Positions 32,357 through 43,293 of a stretch of 64,000 bases of DNA are shown here, in pieces; the stretch's first letter is position 1, and each line of letters opens with the position of its first letter. Origin of the DNA: Ascoidea asiatica. Taxonomy: Eukaryota; Ascomycota; Saccharomycetes; Ascoideales; Ascoideaceae. The DNA lies in contig BCKQ01000016.1 in assembly GCA_001600695.1 (NCBI GenBank), positions 240,001 to 304,000 of the forward strand. Direction: 5' to 3'. Made by a program: the position numbers and the translations under genes. The notes beneath the pieces were generated by a model. That model worked only from the letters and a program-made list of their open reading frames with translations. It had not been told where the DNA came from and did not search any database.

Positions 32357-34180
32357 TTTTTATTTCTTTTCACCTTATTTCTTCTTATTTCTTTTTATTT
32401 TTTCTTATTTCTCTTCTATTTCTTAGTTCTATAGCATATTAAAATATATGTATTATTTGAAGGGAAACAATAATATCAGCCTCGATTCTGTAAAATTATT
32501 CATTGATAAATCAATATTTATTAATTGTTTTTTTCAATAAAAAAATTAAAATTAAAATTAAAATTGTAGAAAATATAACTTAATAGATTCTTTGAAGTTA
32601 AACTTTCACTTGATATTTATTTGACATTTTGAATCCAAATTTTGATTGTAAATATTGAGAACCTTTTTCATCATATTCTTCTTTATTTATATAAACTTTT
32701 TTCATTAAATCTTCATTCTTACATAATTCATTCATACTTTGCCATCCATAAATTTGAGGATCTTCAGATATTCCAACTCGTATTTCCCAATCAATTGGTA
32801 ATATTTGATTTAATTCTTTTAAAATTCTTTCTTTTGCACCAGATAATTTGAAATTTCCTCCAATTAAAATTATATTACTAACTAATAAAGGTCTAATTAA
32901 TTCAGGTGTTGAATTTATTGATTCAAAAATTAAATTTGTTAAACCAGATCTATTTTTTATACCACAAATATTTGGATCAAATAAAATTTCTGGTATTGAG
33001 AACCTTTCATCTTTTAATTTTAAAATTTGTAAATCTTTTTTATCTATATTTTTTTCTTTCAATAATTCATCATTGATTAAAAATCCTTTATTAGAATATT
33101 TAAAATCAGGTAAAGCAAACTCAACAGATAATGAATTATCTGTGATTGAATGATTATAATCCTTTGAAATAAAACAAACATTTTCCTTTATTTTATTTAC
33201 CAAAACTGTTTCATCTGTAACATTATAATATCTAAAAGAAATTAATTCTCTTAAATAACCTGACAAAATTCTTCCAGCAATATCTAGTTTCTTAACACCT
33301 TCCCAAAATATACAACCATAAATCATTGGAATCACATAAGTTGAATCAAAACCAGAATCAATGATTAATTGATAATCATTGTAATCAGTATTATTACTTG
33401 TATTATTGTAGGTATTACTGCAGGTATTGTTATGTAATAATCGATTATTATTCATATAATTAAATGGAATAAAAGAAGAAACTGGAGCTTTGTAATAATT
33501 CTTAAATCCATATTCTTCAAAAACAATTTGATCTAAGTTTGTTGAAAGTTTAGGTAAAGTGAATAAACTCTCAGATACAATTAAATTCGTATCATGAGGA
33601 TCTAAGAATAAACCAAAATCAATTGAATTGAAAGAATAATCCCAAATTAATTTTTCCAATTCCCACGACACTAAATTATTCTTTTCAAATGGTCTTTTGA
33701 ANGTTAATCCTGAAAAATCATTGATATCATCAATTGGCTTACCTAGTAATAGTCTTTTATCTTTTGTTTGAACAATTGTATTTGGTAAAATCTTTGGAAT
33801 TGNAGNTTTCTCNATTTGATTCTGATGCTTAAAGTAATCTAATTTGATTTCATATGAACCATTATCGATGATCAAGGTTCTGGACATGACTTAGGATGAC
33901 ATATTTTACCAACTACTATTCATTGATTGATATATTTCATTACTCAGTTTCTATTATTTTATTGATCAAATTACTGGTTAAATTTATTGATTTATTTATT
34001 TATTGATTTATTGATTGAATAGCGCTAATATTAAATTCACTCAAATTCAGTGAAAAGTGTTTGGGCGTCTAAAATGTGCTATATGAGAAGGGTGTTAAAA
34101 GTTCAATAAACATTTAAATAGTTTGTATTGTTGCAGTTCTTTAACAAGTTCACGTGCAGTTAATGCTTTTTTTAATTATA
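32357..34180. repeat. Inverted repeat arm A (ARP6 with promoter)
   Basis: Reverse complement of 60106-61983. It covers the 3' microsatellite, the ARP6 coding region and its upstream 293 bp. The upstream part appears identical between arms, the gene nearly so, and the 3' flank about 95%. The outer boundary is the 3' end of a Mug135-like gene; the inner boundary is at ...ttaattata (34180), after which BUD3-side sequence is unrelated. Confidence 0.95.
32598..33887 (-). CDS. ARP6: Arp6 actin-related protein, copy A
   Basis: Arp6 is the actin-related subunit of the SWR1 complex that deposits histone H2A.Z; it works with Swc2/Swc6 in the nucleus. 429 residues, a normal length. Seen: the actin-fold start TLIIDNGSYEIKLDYF, LISWELEKLIWDY-like block, VSESLFTLPKLS, QIVFEEYGFKNYYKAPVSSFIPF, IIDSGFDSTYVIPM, VKKLDIAGRILSGYLRELISFRYYNVTDETVLVN, FALPDF, SIPEILFDPNICGI, and LIGGNFKLSGAKERILKEL. 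Relative to S. cerevisiae Arp6 the order is the same. Four ambiguous bases (33702, 33803, 33806, 33813) give undefined residues near the N-terminus. Six other residues differ from copy B at 60399-61688. Its promoter is within the duplicated arm, so both copies are probably expressed alike. Confidence 0.94.
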   Translation of the reverse strand: MSRTLIIDNGSYEIKLDYFKHQNQXEKXXIPKILPNTIVQTKDKRLLLGKPIDDINDFSGLXFKRPFEKNNLVSWELEKLIWDYSFNSIDFGLFLDPHDTNLIVSESLFTLPKLSTNLDQIVFEEYGFKNYYKAPVSSFIPFNYMNNNRLLHNNTCSNTYNNTSNNTDYNDYQLIIDSGFDSTYVIPMIYGCIFWEGVKKLDIAGRILSGYLRELISFRYYNVTDETVLVNKIKENVCFISKDYNHSITDNSLSVEFALPDFKYSNKGFLINDELLKEKNIDKKDLQILKLKDERFSIPEILFDPNICGIKNRSGLTNLIFESINSTPELIRPLLVSNIILIGGNFKLSGAKERILKELNQILPIDWEIRVGISEDPQIYGWQSMNELCKNEDLMKKVYINKEEYDEKGSQYLQSKFGFKMSNKYQVKV

Positions 34181-34716
34181 GCTGAATTAATATATTATAC
34201 GACTATTATCAAGTTAATATATTTATGTGAAAATTAAGGGAGTTTTTTTATTTAAAAATTACATTTCTGGCTGTCAAAGTTGTTGTTCGAACACATTCAG
34301 CGCTAAGATTTTATAGAAGTGAAGAGTGAATTCAAGAAAACAAATATTCATTATAAATAGTTGATATTTCCAGTTGACTAAAAGATATTAGTAAATATTA
34401 AAATAAATGAACAAAAGAGTGAAAATTTGAAATTGAGAATAAATTATGACATTCCATAAGCTCAGCAAAGAAAAAGAAAAATCAACTTTAATCAGAACAA
34501 AAATTATTTATATACCCTTATAAAAGAGAAAGAAAATCCAAATTTTACAAATTAGAAAATAAAATAACAAAAAAACAATTAGAAAATAAAATAAACAAAA
34601 CATAAGCGCTATAAAAAAAGAATTATTGAAACAAAATTGAAAAATAAAAATATAAGATGTCCGAAAAAAAATAAAAACTAAAAACTGATTATAAAAAATT
34701 GTCCAATATCAAATTT
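33888..34716. other. ARP6 copy A promoter and BUD3 3' flank
   Basis: 33888-34180 is the duplicated ARP6 promoter, with a CACGTG E-box at 34152-34157 also present in arm B. 34181-34716 is AT-rich, unrelated to arm B, and probably carries the BUD3 terminator. No other gene. Confidence 0.65.
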
Positions 34717-37700
34717 TCAAATATCATTTGAGGTGATATCTCCTTGACTTTCTTCTGCCAATTGTGCTAAATTGGAACTTGTTCCACCACTATGAATATA
34801 TCTAGCTAAATACTTTGATGATGAAAATGATCTTGCTAGTTGTTTACCACTAAGTTGATTTTTGCTTAACAGTGGAGTAATACCTTTTGCTAGATTTTTA
34901 AGATTAATATTAGAATTTGAATTATTTTTATTGAAATTACTAAAACTTCTTGAATTATCGTCATTTTTATCATTTGCAATTTGTGAAATTTGTATCATTG
35001 AGTCTTCTCTTGAAATCAAATTAGAAAATGAAGCTGATCTATCAACCAATCCACCCAAATAATCAAATGACTCATCATGTAATAATACTGGATCATCAAA
35101 TCTTGTGGAATTTAGTCTATTTAATTTGTTAATATATGTTTTTTGATCTATTCCTTTGATATCTAGTCCACTTGGAGAATGTATTAAGGATGATTTACTA
35201 TCTTCTTTGGAAAGCTTATTACTTTGTTCATAAAACCTTTTCTTCTCGGAATTGAAAGATGATAATGAATCTCTTTCATCATCTAATCCATGATCGTAAT
35301 CTTCTGCTTGTTTATATTTATACTCTGGTGATGTTTCGTTAATTATTTCATTTTTTATTATTACTGGCTTAGCTTCCACAATTTCAAAATATTTATCAAT
35401 TTCACTATCTCTCGTTGTATATTGATAGATTGAAGGTAAATCAGGCGAAGATAGATTTGGAGAAGGAAAATTAGGTGAAAGAATTTTGTTCCTAGTTTTA
35501 GTTTCTGTTTCAATTTTGCTTTCAGCCTCACTTTCTTCTTTAACTTTTTCACTATCAGATCCACTTATAACTTCATAATTGTTTTCTTCATCTTTGGTAA
35601 TATTCTCAATTGATTCCTTTTTAAACTTATACCGTATTGGCTCATCTGAGCCAACATCTGATATTTCATTCAACGAATCAAATTCATCAAAAGTTGTAGC
35701 ATGCAAAAAATCTGTACTTTCTTCAAAAGCCTTATTCAAATTACTGCTAATCTTCTTTCGTATCACAAATGAATTAGAACCAGCCATTCCAGAAATATCT
35801 ATTGAAGAAGTGCTTTTCCCCATAATTGTAAAATTATGACCATATTCAGAATCGTTTTCAATTTCTTTCACAAGATTATCAAATTTTATATCTTCAAATC
35901 TTTCACCAAAATCATCAGGTGAGTCAATTGTATTGAATGTAAAATCACCATCTGGCTTATATGGACTTACGTCTACTAAATTATTTGTCACTTCTCCTGT
36001 TTCATAATTAATATCAGTTACAATGCTTTTATCAACCTCATCCACTGATTGAATACCAACTTTTAATAAAGGAGTTTGAAATTTTTCAAGCTTTTCTTCC
36101 AACTCTTTTTGTTCTTGTTCTTTTTTTCTGAAGTCGGAGATAGAAATCTTCTTTCCTTTCACAGCTTTAATAGTCAGACTATCTTTCAGTTTTGACCAAA
36201 AAGGGTTGTCTGAATTGTCTGTATTGAGAGTAGCCTTTAAAATCGTATCTCTCTTTTTCAAAGCAATTTCATTTATCGTTGAACTATCTCTTGAAATTAC
36301 CCAATTTGGAGTGGTATCGTTTCCCACTTGTTCTTCTAAATTTGATAATTCTTTGTTTTTCAATAAATTAATATTGTTTTCTGTATTAAAATCGGATTGC
36401 AAATTACCATTTTGATATGAAAATGTTGTGAATGATGAATTTTCTCTCGCAATTTTCCAATTTGATGATATTCTATTTACAGTCCATTCACCTCCTCCTT
36501 CATTTATAGAATCAGGATCTGAACTTTTTCTTTTAACCTGAGAACTTTTCACTTTGTCCAATTTAGGTATACTATTTGTTTCATTGGAGTCCTTATCTAT
36601 AGACTTACTTTCAGAATTTAGATGACTTTCTTTTCCCACATTGTTTGTAGATTCCATTCTTAAATTAACCATATGAGATACAGATGAATTCTCTCTGGCA
36701 ATAATCCAATTTTTTCCAGTTGTATCGGCATCTAGAAAAGTACTAGAGTCAATAAAAGTAGCTTCTTTTGTTGTTACTTCCGGTGATATTTTTGATTTAT
36801 CTGTAGGCAAAGGACGTTTATTTTTCTGAAAATTTTGACCTGAAACATGATTTGTTATATCTTTTAGCGTATTACTCGGTATTTTTGGCAGCATTTTTTT
36901 AGCTTTCAGAAGAGAAGCTGGAACAATAGTAGGATCTGGCATTCTGATACTGATTTTTTTAATAGAAGCAGCTGAAGGCTGTCTTGGTAATTCTCCTGGC
37001 AAGGGAAGTAGTTTTTCATCTAATGTCACAGAAGATGGAGCCTCACTTATAATGTGTTTTTCTTTTGAAACTTTAGATTGCGGAACAACGCTATTAATTT
37101 TTGGAGAATCAGCTTTTGAGAGCAAATAACTGGTTGATGATAAAATATTTGGTGATGATTTACTTTTACTGTGATTTGAGATAATTGAGGCTTTTTTTGT
37201 AACAATACGGCTCGAAAGGTCTACCGATCTTCTTGAATTAGGAGTAGTGTTTATTTTACGTTCTGAAGGTGATTGCTTGGCTAAGTCTTTGAGATTGGGA
37301 TTTGAGGGAGCATTGAAAAATCTTGTTAATTTTCTTTTCAATCCTTTGGAATCAACGGTTTGTTGAGATTGGTTTTTGATATCGTTGGATTCTCTTGAAT
37401 GATGCCGTGTTGGAGTTTTCTGCTTCAGTGAATTCTTTGAAAGATCTTTGAGAAGCAATTTTGGAGATTTACTTGGAGTCTTAGGTGTTTTGGGGCTTGT
37501 GGGAGAAACCTTACTTACTTCAGATAATTTAGGTTTTTGCTCAATCGATGATATTGACGATTTTCTGGATCTTGACTTGAATAGTTTTCCAAAAAACCCA
37601 CTGCTACTATTAGATTTCGGAGGTTTGGAATGTTTAGACGAGCTTTTTTGATGATTATGAGTGTCTAATGATGGAGAACTAACAGTTCTTTTCTTTAGTT

Positions 37701-40700
37701 GCAAAGGTTTAGACTCTTGTGGTTTCACAAAATTGCTTTCACTTATAGGTCTTCGCCTTACAACTGTTCCAGATTTGGATACTTCTGTATTATAGTCTTT
37801 AGTTTTAGAGCTCAAGGGTGGTGCTTTATTAGATATGAGCTTTTTTGGCGATTCGACTTTCTGCTTTTTAGTTGGCGTCAAATGCTTGCTGGTCAGGGTT
37901 ATTTTGCTAGATGCTGATCCTTCTTTTTCAAGAGGATTTGCGGTTTCAAAAGAAGCTTTCTGTAAACTTTTCAGCGGGTTTATTTGATTAATTTTATTAT
38001 GATTATTATTATTAATCTTGTGATTATTATCACCAGTACTATTATTTTTATTGCTATTTTCACTTTTTTTATTATTGTAATCCTTGTGATTAATGTTATT
38101 ATTATCAAGTTTCACCGTATCTGAATTTGTTGTGTTTTTAACTTCTTTACTATTATCCTTGCCTTTTTCGGGCAATAACAGAGAAGCTTTAGAGGCTTTG
38201 TGTATCAATTCAGACAGTGTTATTCTTTTTTTGGAGTTATTCGAAACTTTAGTGGATGATGATTTCCTTGAACGGGAACTTTTGGTGCAATATAATGTTA
38301 AATAATCTACTATTTGAGCATTTGATTCTATTATAAAATCGGTTATAACCGGACTATTTATAGAATAGAAATTCAAATATAATGTAGAAATTTCTTGGGA
38401 TAAAAATCTAGGCAAATCATTTGAGTTTATAATAGAATTTATCACTGCTCCATCAATCGTTAAACAATTTATCTCGATAAGATCATTGTTTTCAGTATAA
38501 AATTTTGCAGATATTGCTGCATATAAATTATTCTCTGTTAATAATTCTTTTGTTAAAGTGATATTTAAAAACAACCCAAATATAGATTTTGATTTTTCGC
38601 CAGAGTAAACTGATTGTTCATGAGCCGTAGAATATATTGAAAAATCATTTTTAAGATATTTGAACAAATGAAAAGGAGATGATTTATTCAATATTTTTGC
38701 TTTATTTATAAGATCTATAATTTTATAACCATTGTTCAATTTATTTGGATCGTTTAACTTATATTTTCTAATTCTTTGTGTTTTTGATAAATCACTTGGA
38801 TCCAATTTTATTCCATTACCTATTGAAAAGAAATTCAAAAAGTTTCCTTCATTATAAGTGGAAGGTATTAAATCGACTATATCAATCCAACCAGAAACAG
38901 TTAATTTTGGAATACTCATCACAGGACTTTCATTTATTAATGAATTCATTAATATATCTGAAATTGAAGGTTTATGTATATCAGTCTCTTCTTCTTCATA
39001 ATCATAGTCATCTTGCCCTTCAGTTGGAGATTTTTGTAATTGTTTTGAACTTTTTCTTCCATTTGAAAACTTATTATAGTAATCAGTATCAATTATTTTT
39101 AAAAATAAGATATGATCACTGAAAATTATTGTAATTTCATCTTTCATATTATCTGTAGGTAATAGATTCTCGCAATCAAAAATTGTTACCACTCTCCTAT
39201 TCAACCAACCGTATTGTAGTTCGATTGGCCAACCATTGGCTAATTCTGTCAAAATTTTACCTGTAGGTGTAAACACTCTTGATTCATATGGTTTTAAAGT
39301 ATCATTTGCAAAAGAATCAATTGTTTGGATTGAGGAATTATAATAACTTTTAATATTTCTTTTATTCCTTAAATTTAGAGGTAAAGAGTTATATAATCTA
39401 TTAATAATCAATTTTAGTTTGGTTAGATTCAAGGATCCATGAATAATTGATTCTATTCTTCTTTTAGTAAAATAATCTTTGTTGATAATTTTTGGTAAAT
39501 TGTTATAATATTTTTCAAAGAAAAAGTTCAAATGTATTGAAAAATTTCTTGTTGCAGCTTCATGTCTCATATAGGCTTTATAAAAATATGGCAAAGAAGT
39601 ACCACAAGCCTTTAAAATCTCAATTGGATTGAAATTTATAGCAGATTTTAAAGAATCTAAAAATATACAATTTATTCTAGTTACTTCATCAATTGTTGGA
39701 GGAAAAATTAAATTTAATTTTGAAATCTGGAAACTTGAAAATTCTTCACTATTTGAATCTTGAACTTGATCTTGATCCTGATTATTAATATTATCGTTAT
39801 TTTGATTTAAAATTTTAATTCTTAATGGAATAACAAATTTTTGTAAAAATTCTACTAAATTTAATGTGAAATTAGTTTGAACAGTGATTAATTCATTACA
39901 AATTGATTGAATTAAAGAGGAATTTGAAACTAATTTATAGGATTTTGGTAATTTATATGTATCAATATTTGGATGTTTATAAATTTTATCAGTTGATTCA
40001 GGAGAATATTCAGTTAAAGGATCAAATAATTGATCTAATTGATCACCAAGTAAAAAAACTAATTTATTATTTTGATCAATTATATCTTGATTATCAGAAT
40101 ATATTACATCTAAAATTATTGAATTTAAATAATGATATTGTAAAAGACCTAATTTTAATAATTGATTACCTAATTGAGTTGGAGTTTTATTAATTATTAA
40201 ATTCATTTTATTTGCCATATCACCAGCTGTCGTTTCATCCCAATCAAATTCTTGATCTTCATTTATATTAACATTTTCATTTTCATTTTCATTTTCATTT
40301 TTTTTTTCTGGATCAATTGATTTATTATTATTTACGTCATTATTTACTTTATTATTTACATCATTTTTTTCTTCATTATTATTTATATTAGTTATTAATG
40401 AATTTTTTCTATTGAAATTTGATAAAGAAAATTTTAAATCATTTGATAAATTTGCATAAGATCTTAAACTAGTTATAGCTAAAGATCTTCTTACATTTGA
40501 ATTTTTAAAATTATTATTTAAATTTAATATTGCAGGATAATATCTTGATCTTTGATCAATTGTTAAAGAATTAAATTGGGATATACCATGATTTGAGATT
40601 AAGATTGTTGAAATTTTTAAAGTTAATGGATCTTCAAATACAATTGCAATAAAATTTTTAAAAATTAAAGGATCAAAACCTTTGAAATAAGCTGCATTTG

Positions 40701-40908
40701 GTATAATTTTTTCAAAATCTTTTAAGTTACGTATATTAGTTAAATCATGATTTAATTTGATTATATTTGATTTTGAATTTAGTATTATATTATTATTATT
40801 ATTGTTGTTATTATTATTATTATTGATACTAATATTGTTATTTGTTATAGAAGTGATTGAATTATTTGAATTATTTGAATCGTCTTTTATTGATTGAATA
40901 GTTGTCAT
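34717..40908 (-). CDS. BUD3: Bud3-like bud-neck Cdc42 GEF
   Basis: In S. cerevisiae Bud3 marks the axial bud site at the neck and activates Cdc42 through a divergent DH domain. This 2063-residue protein has the conserved N-terminal region: IIPNAAYFKGFDPLIFKNFIAIVFEDPLTLKISTILIS, then a DH-like part with LIQSICNELITVQTNFTLNLVEFLQKFVIPLRIKIL (about 340-375) and IEILKACGTSLPYFYKAYMRHEAATRNFS, then NGWPIELQYGWLNRRVVTIFDCENLLPTDN. The C-terminal 1200 residues are disordered, Ser/Lys/Pro-rich, and contain three copies of an NWxIxRxxS motif. It is longer than S. cerevisiae Bud3 (1636). ATG at 40906-40908. Codon use is less AT-biased in the disordered part than in its neighbours. Confidence 0.82.
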   Translation of the reverse strand: MTTIQSIKDDSNNSNNSITSITNNNISINNNNNNNNNNNNIILNSKSNIIKLNHDLTNIRNLKDFEKIIPNAAYFKGFDPLIFKNFIAIVFEDPLTLKISTILISNHGISQFNSLTIDQRSRYYPAILNLNNNFKNSNVRRSLAITSLRSYANLSNDLKFSLSNFNRKNSLITNINNNEEKNDVNNKVNNDVNNNKSIDPEKKNENENENENVNINEDQEFDWDETTAGDMANKMNLIINKTPTQLGNQLLKLGLLQYHYLNSIILDVIYSDNQDIIDQNNKLVFLLGDQLDQLFDPLTEYSPESTDKIYKHPNIDTYKLPKSYKLVSNSSLIQSICNELITVQTNFTLNLVEFLQKFVIPLRIKILNQNNDNINNQDQDQVQDSNSEEFSSFQISKLNLIFPPTIDEVTRINCIFLDSLKSAINFNPIEILKACGTSLPYFYKAYMRHEAATRNFSIHLNFFFEKYYNNLPKIINKDYFTKRRIESIIHGSLNLTKLKLIINRLYNSLPLNLRNKRNIKSYYNSSIQTIDSFANDTLKPYESRVFTPTGKILTELANGWPIELQYGWLNRRVVTIFDCENLLPTDNMKDEITIIFSDHILFLKIIDTDYYNKFSNGRKSSKQLQKSPTEGQDDYDYEEEETDIHKPSISDILMNSLINESPVMSIPKLTVSGWIDIVDLIPSTYNEGNFLNFFSIGNGIKLDPSDLSKTQRIRKYKLNDPNKLNNGYKIIDLINKAKILNKSSPFHLFKYLKNDFSIYSTAHEQSVYSGEKSKSIFGLFLNITLTKELLTENNLYAAISAKFYTENNDLIEINCLTIDGAVINSIINSNDLPRFLSQEISTLYLNFYSINSPVITDFIIESNAQIVDYLTLYCTKSSRSRKSSSTKVSNNSKKRITLSELIHKASKASLLLPEKGKDNSKEVKNTTNSDTVKLDNNNINHKDYNNKKSENSNKNNSTGDNNHKINNNNHNKINQINPLKSLQKASFETANPLEKEGSASSKITLTSKHLTPTKKQKVESPKKLISNKAPPLSSKTKDYNTEVSKSGTVVRRRPISESNFVKPQESKPLQLKKRTVSSPSLDTHNHQKSSSKHSKPPKSNSSSGFFGKLFKSRSRKSSISSIEQKPKLSEVSKVSPTSPKTPKTPSKSPKLLLKDLSKNSLKQKTPTRHHSRESNDIKNQSQQTVDSKGLKRKLTRFFNAPSNPNLKDLAKQSPSERKINTTPNSRRSVDLSSRIVTKKASIISNHSKSKSSPNILSSTSYLLSKADSPKINSVVPQSKVSKEKHIISEAPSSVTLDEKLLPLPGELPRQPSAASIKKISIRMPDPTIVPASLLKAKKMLPKIPSNTLKDITNHVSGQNFQKNKRPLPTDKSKISPEVTTKEATFIDSSTFLDADTTGKNWIIARENSSVSHMVNLRMESTNNVGKESHLNSESKSIDKDSNETNSIPKLDKVKSSQVKRKSSDPDSINEGGGEWTVNRISSNWKIARENSSFTTFSYQNGNLQSDFNTENNINLLKNKELSNLEEQVGNDTTPNWVISRDSSTINEIALKKRDTILKATLNTDNSDNPFWSKLKDSLTIKAVKGKKISISDFRKKEQEQKELEEKLEKFQTPLLKVGIQSVDEVDKSIVTDINYETGEVTNNLVDVSPYKPDGDFTFNTIDSPDDFGERFEDIKFDNLVKEIENDSEYGHNFTIMGKSTSSIDISGMAGSNSFVIRKKISSNLNKAFEESTDFLHATTFDEFDSLNEISDVGSDEPIRYKFKKESIENITKDEENNYEVISGSDSEKVKEESEAESKIETETKTRNKILSPNFPSPNLSSPDLPSIYQYTTRDSEIDKYFEIVEAKPVIIKNEIINETSPEYKYKQAEDYDHGLDDERDSLSSFNSEKKRFYEQSNKLSKEDSKSSLIHSPSGLDIKGIDQKTYINKLNRLNSTRFDDPVLLHDESFDYLGGLVDRSASFSNLISREDSMIQISQIANDKNDDNSRSFSNFNKNNSNSNINLKNLAKGITPLLSKNQLSGKQLARSFSSSKYLARYIHSGGTSSNLAQLAEESQGDITSNDI

Positions 40909-43293
40909 TTTTCAATAACTAAGATTAAAAAAACGACAAAATATAGTAGAAGGTGATAAATGATAATATCTTAGAAATTATGATAGATTAAATAATATAA
41001 ATATTTATATTATCATACATATAAAGTATATATACATATACAGAAATGTATATATATTTATATTTATATATATATGTATATATATATATTTATATTTTTA
41101 CTTTAATTTTTAATTTAATTTACTTTGATTTGATTTGAATATTATTAATGAAGCAAAAGTAAAAAAGTTTGAAGATATAAAAAAAAAATATAATGAAGAA
41201 ATAAACAACAAAATATGTAAGAAGTATGTAAATGTGAATAGACTTTTTGATACCTGATAAATCTTAAAAAGGAATAAGCTTGATGAAGGTGATTATAAAG
41301 TTTATTATTATGAAAATTGAATAAAGTGAGAATAAGAAAGATAATAAAATATTTATCATAGCTTTCTTTTACTTTTTTTGTTTATTTAAAACTTGATGAA
41401 TAATAGTAATGGCAGTTTATTGATTTTTTTATATATTAAGTTGTAGGAAGTTTTTCAATGAAAGCTTAAGAATATTAATGATACTTTAGAAGGATATTAT
41501 TATTGTTATTATTATTATTATTATTATTATGATAGCCCTAAGAAATGAAGAAATTGTAAATTAATTAAAAAGAGTTTTGAAAGTGAAAAGTTACTCTGAA
41601 AATTAAAAATTACTCGAATTGAAATAGAGTGAGTGAGTGAGTGAAGTTGTGTGGGAGTGTGAGTGAAGTGAAATAAAATAAGATGAAATAAGTAAGAAAT
41701 TTAGTAAATGAAATTAAAAAATGTTGCTGGTAATATAACATTCAAATGATCTAGGTTAAGATTATTATTTTGATTTATAAATATTCATAAATCAAAAATA
41801 AATCAAAATCAAAATCAGGTTCCTGTTTCTGAACCAATTCCAATTCTAATCTAAATTGAAAATCAAAGTAAGTCCCTGATAAAGAATGCCAATTTAATGA
41901 AACTGAAACGTAGATAAATGGTAGATTATTTATATTCAAATAATAGGATTGTGATTGTAAAAGTATTGAAATATATCAAAAAGATGATTTTAATAGAAAC
42001 TATGCATTGAATCTTCTACTTTTATTATATCTTCATCAGAATTGTTACGTGAATTTCAATGATTTTGCTGATTTTGAAGTTTTTGAAGATTTTGATGTTT
42101 TTGGCGATTTTGGATTTTTAAAGTAAAAAACAACAACACATGAACATGTAAACAAAGGCAGAGTTGAAACGCAGTACCAGAATTCAGCCCGCGTAGGAAA
42201 ATGTGGCGAGAATGCGCTGGTGACAAGCATATTGCGTAGGGGTCTGAGACTGCTTCGGCGCAAGTCACGTTCAGCTGCTCACAATTTGAAAACAAAAACA
42301 AACCAAACAGAAACAAAAAAAACATTAGAATATTGAATAAATGTTTACGCATGTGTCAGCTGACCTTTTTGGTGGGCGGTCGGAACTCGGTGTACCCTTG
42401 CCAAATTTCTTCTTTAGGCCTTGCTTTAGAAGGGGCACCTTTCCTTCTGCTGAGAAAAACAGCTCTTCACGTTTGTATGCAGACTTAAAATTTTAACTTC
42501 TTTAAATGTCACGTGTTGTGCATACACCGACATCAACTACATTTCTGGAAGGAGTAAGATAATCCGTAACCCGGTTTTTTGTCTACGGTAATATAATTTA
42601 ACTGTTTGTGGCTCAATCTTTTCTTCTTTTGCTTAATTGTGTATTTATCGGTTAATTAATCAGCCACATCCACATGAATGCTGCATGGAGACTTGATGTT
42701 ATGCTGTCCCAAACATTTCACACTGGCTGGATACTTTGGTAAAGTTAATTACCTAATCTGAACTTGTATCAGTATTCTTTTGCTTTTGGTGTTTGAAACA
42801 CAAGTTATACATTGCTACTATCATATTATCGAAAACCTCATTTTGAATTATTCATTATTTATTGGCTAAATCTATTGCAATTATGGTCAATTTAGTACCC
42901 AATTCTATTCTCAAGTTGATACTTCATTACTACAAAACTGTACCTTCTACTAATAGTAATCTTCATTACTTAATTTACTTTATTTTTAAATCTCAAAATC
43001 GTCTGTTTATAAGCCTAAAATACCTTTATATTCAACTTTGTTTCTTTTTCTATTTTTGTTTTTATATTTATTTCTATTCTTATATTCCCCATTAATTTGA
43101 TACAAAGCTCCAGAATAACTTTAAATAATCTTTTTTTATTTTATATTATAAATTATAATGTTAATTCCTTCATAAACTTCAATCGTTAATATAATTTTTA
43201 ATTTAACTCTTTTCCTTCTTTTTAAAATACACTGTATATATATTTTATACTTACAGTATTTTATTCAATATTTCTAAGAATTATTAAAAAAAC
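40909..43293. other. Long divergent promoter region BUD3/MNN4-like
   Basis: 2.4 kb, the longest gene-free stretch between known genes here. It holds a TATATG-rich tract (about 41022-41095), TTA triplets (41500-41530), gagt units (41628-41645), and a GC-rich block at about 42150-42560. The block has a TCACGTG box (42512-42518) and a Reb1-like TAACCCGG (42567-42574). A 77-residue frame at 42862-43095 has no family resemblance. Long regulatory regions like this are usual for cell-surface genes. Confidence 0.55.
42567..42574 (+). promoter_or_regulatory. Reb1-like site upstream of the MNN4-like gene
   Basis: TAACCCGG, one base off TTACCCGG. Together with its left flank (TCCGTAACCCGGTT) it closely resembles the site upstream of URA5 (TCCGTACCCGGTT), differing by one inserted A. 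Confidence 0.3.

Noticed and set aside
32642-33153. Plus-strand frames inside ARP6 copy A, mirrored in copy B
   Set aside because: They are antisense shadows of a conserved gene, present twice only because the gene is duplicated.
42862-43095. 77-codon frame before the MNN4-like gene
   Set aside because: Hydrophobic aromatic sequence typical of T-rich DNA; no start context or family match.
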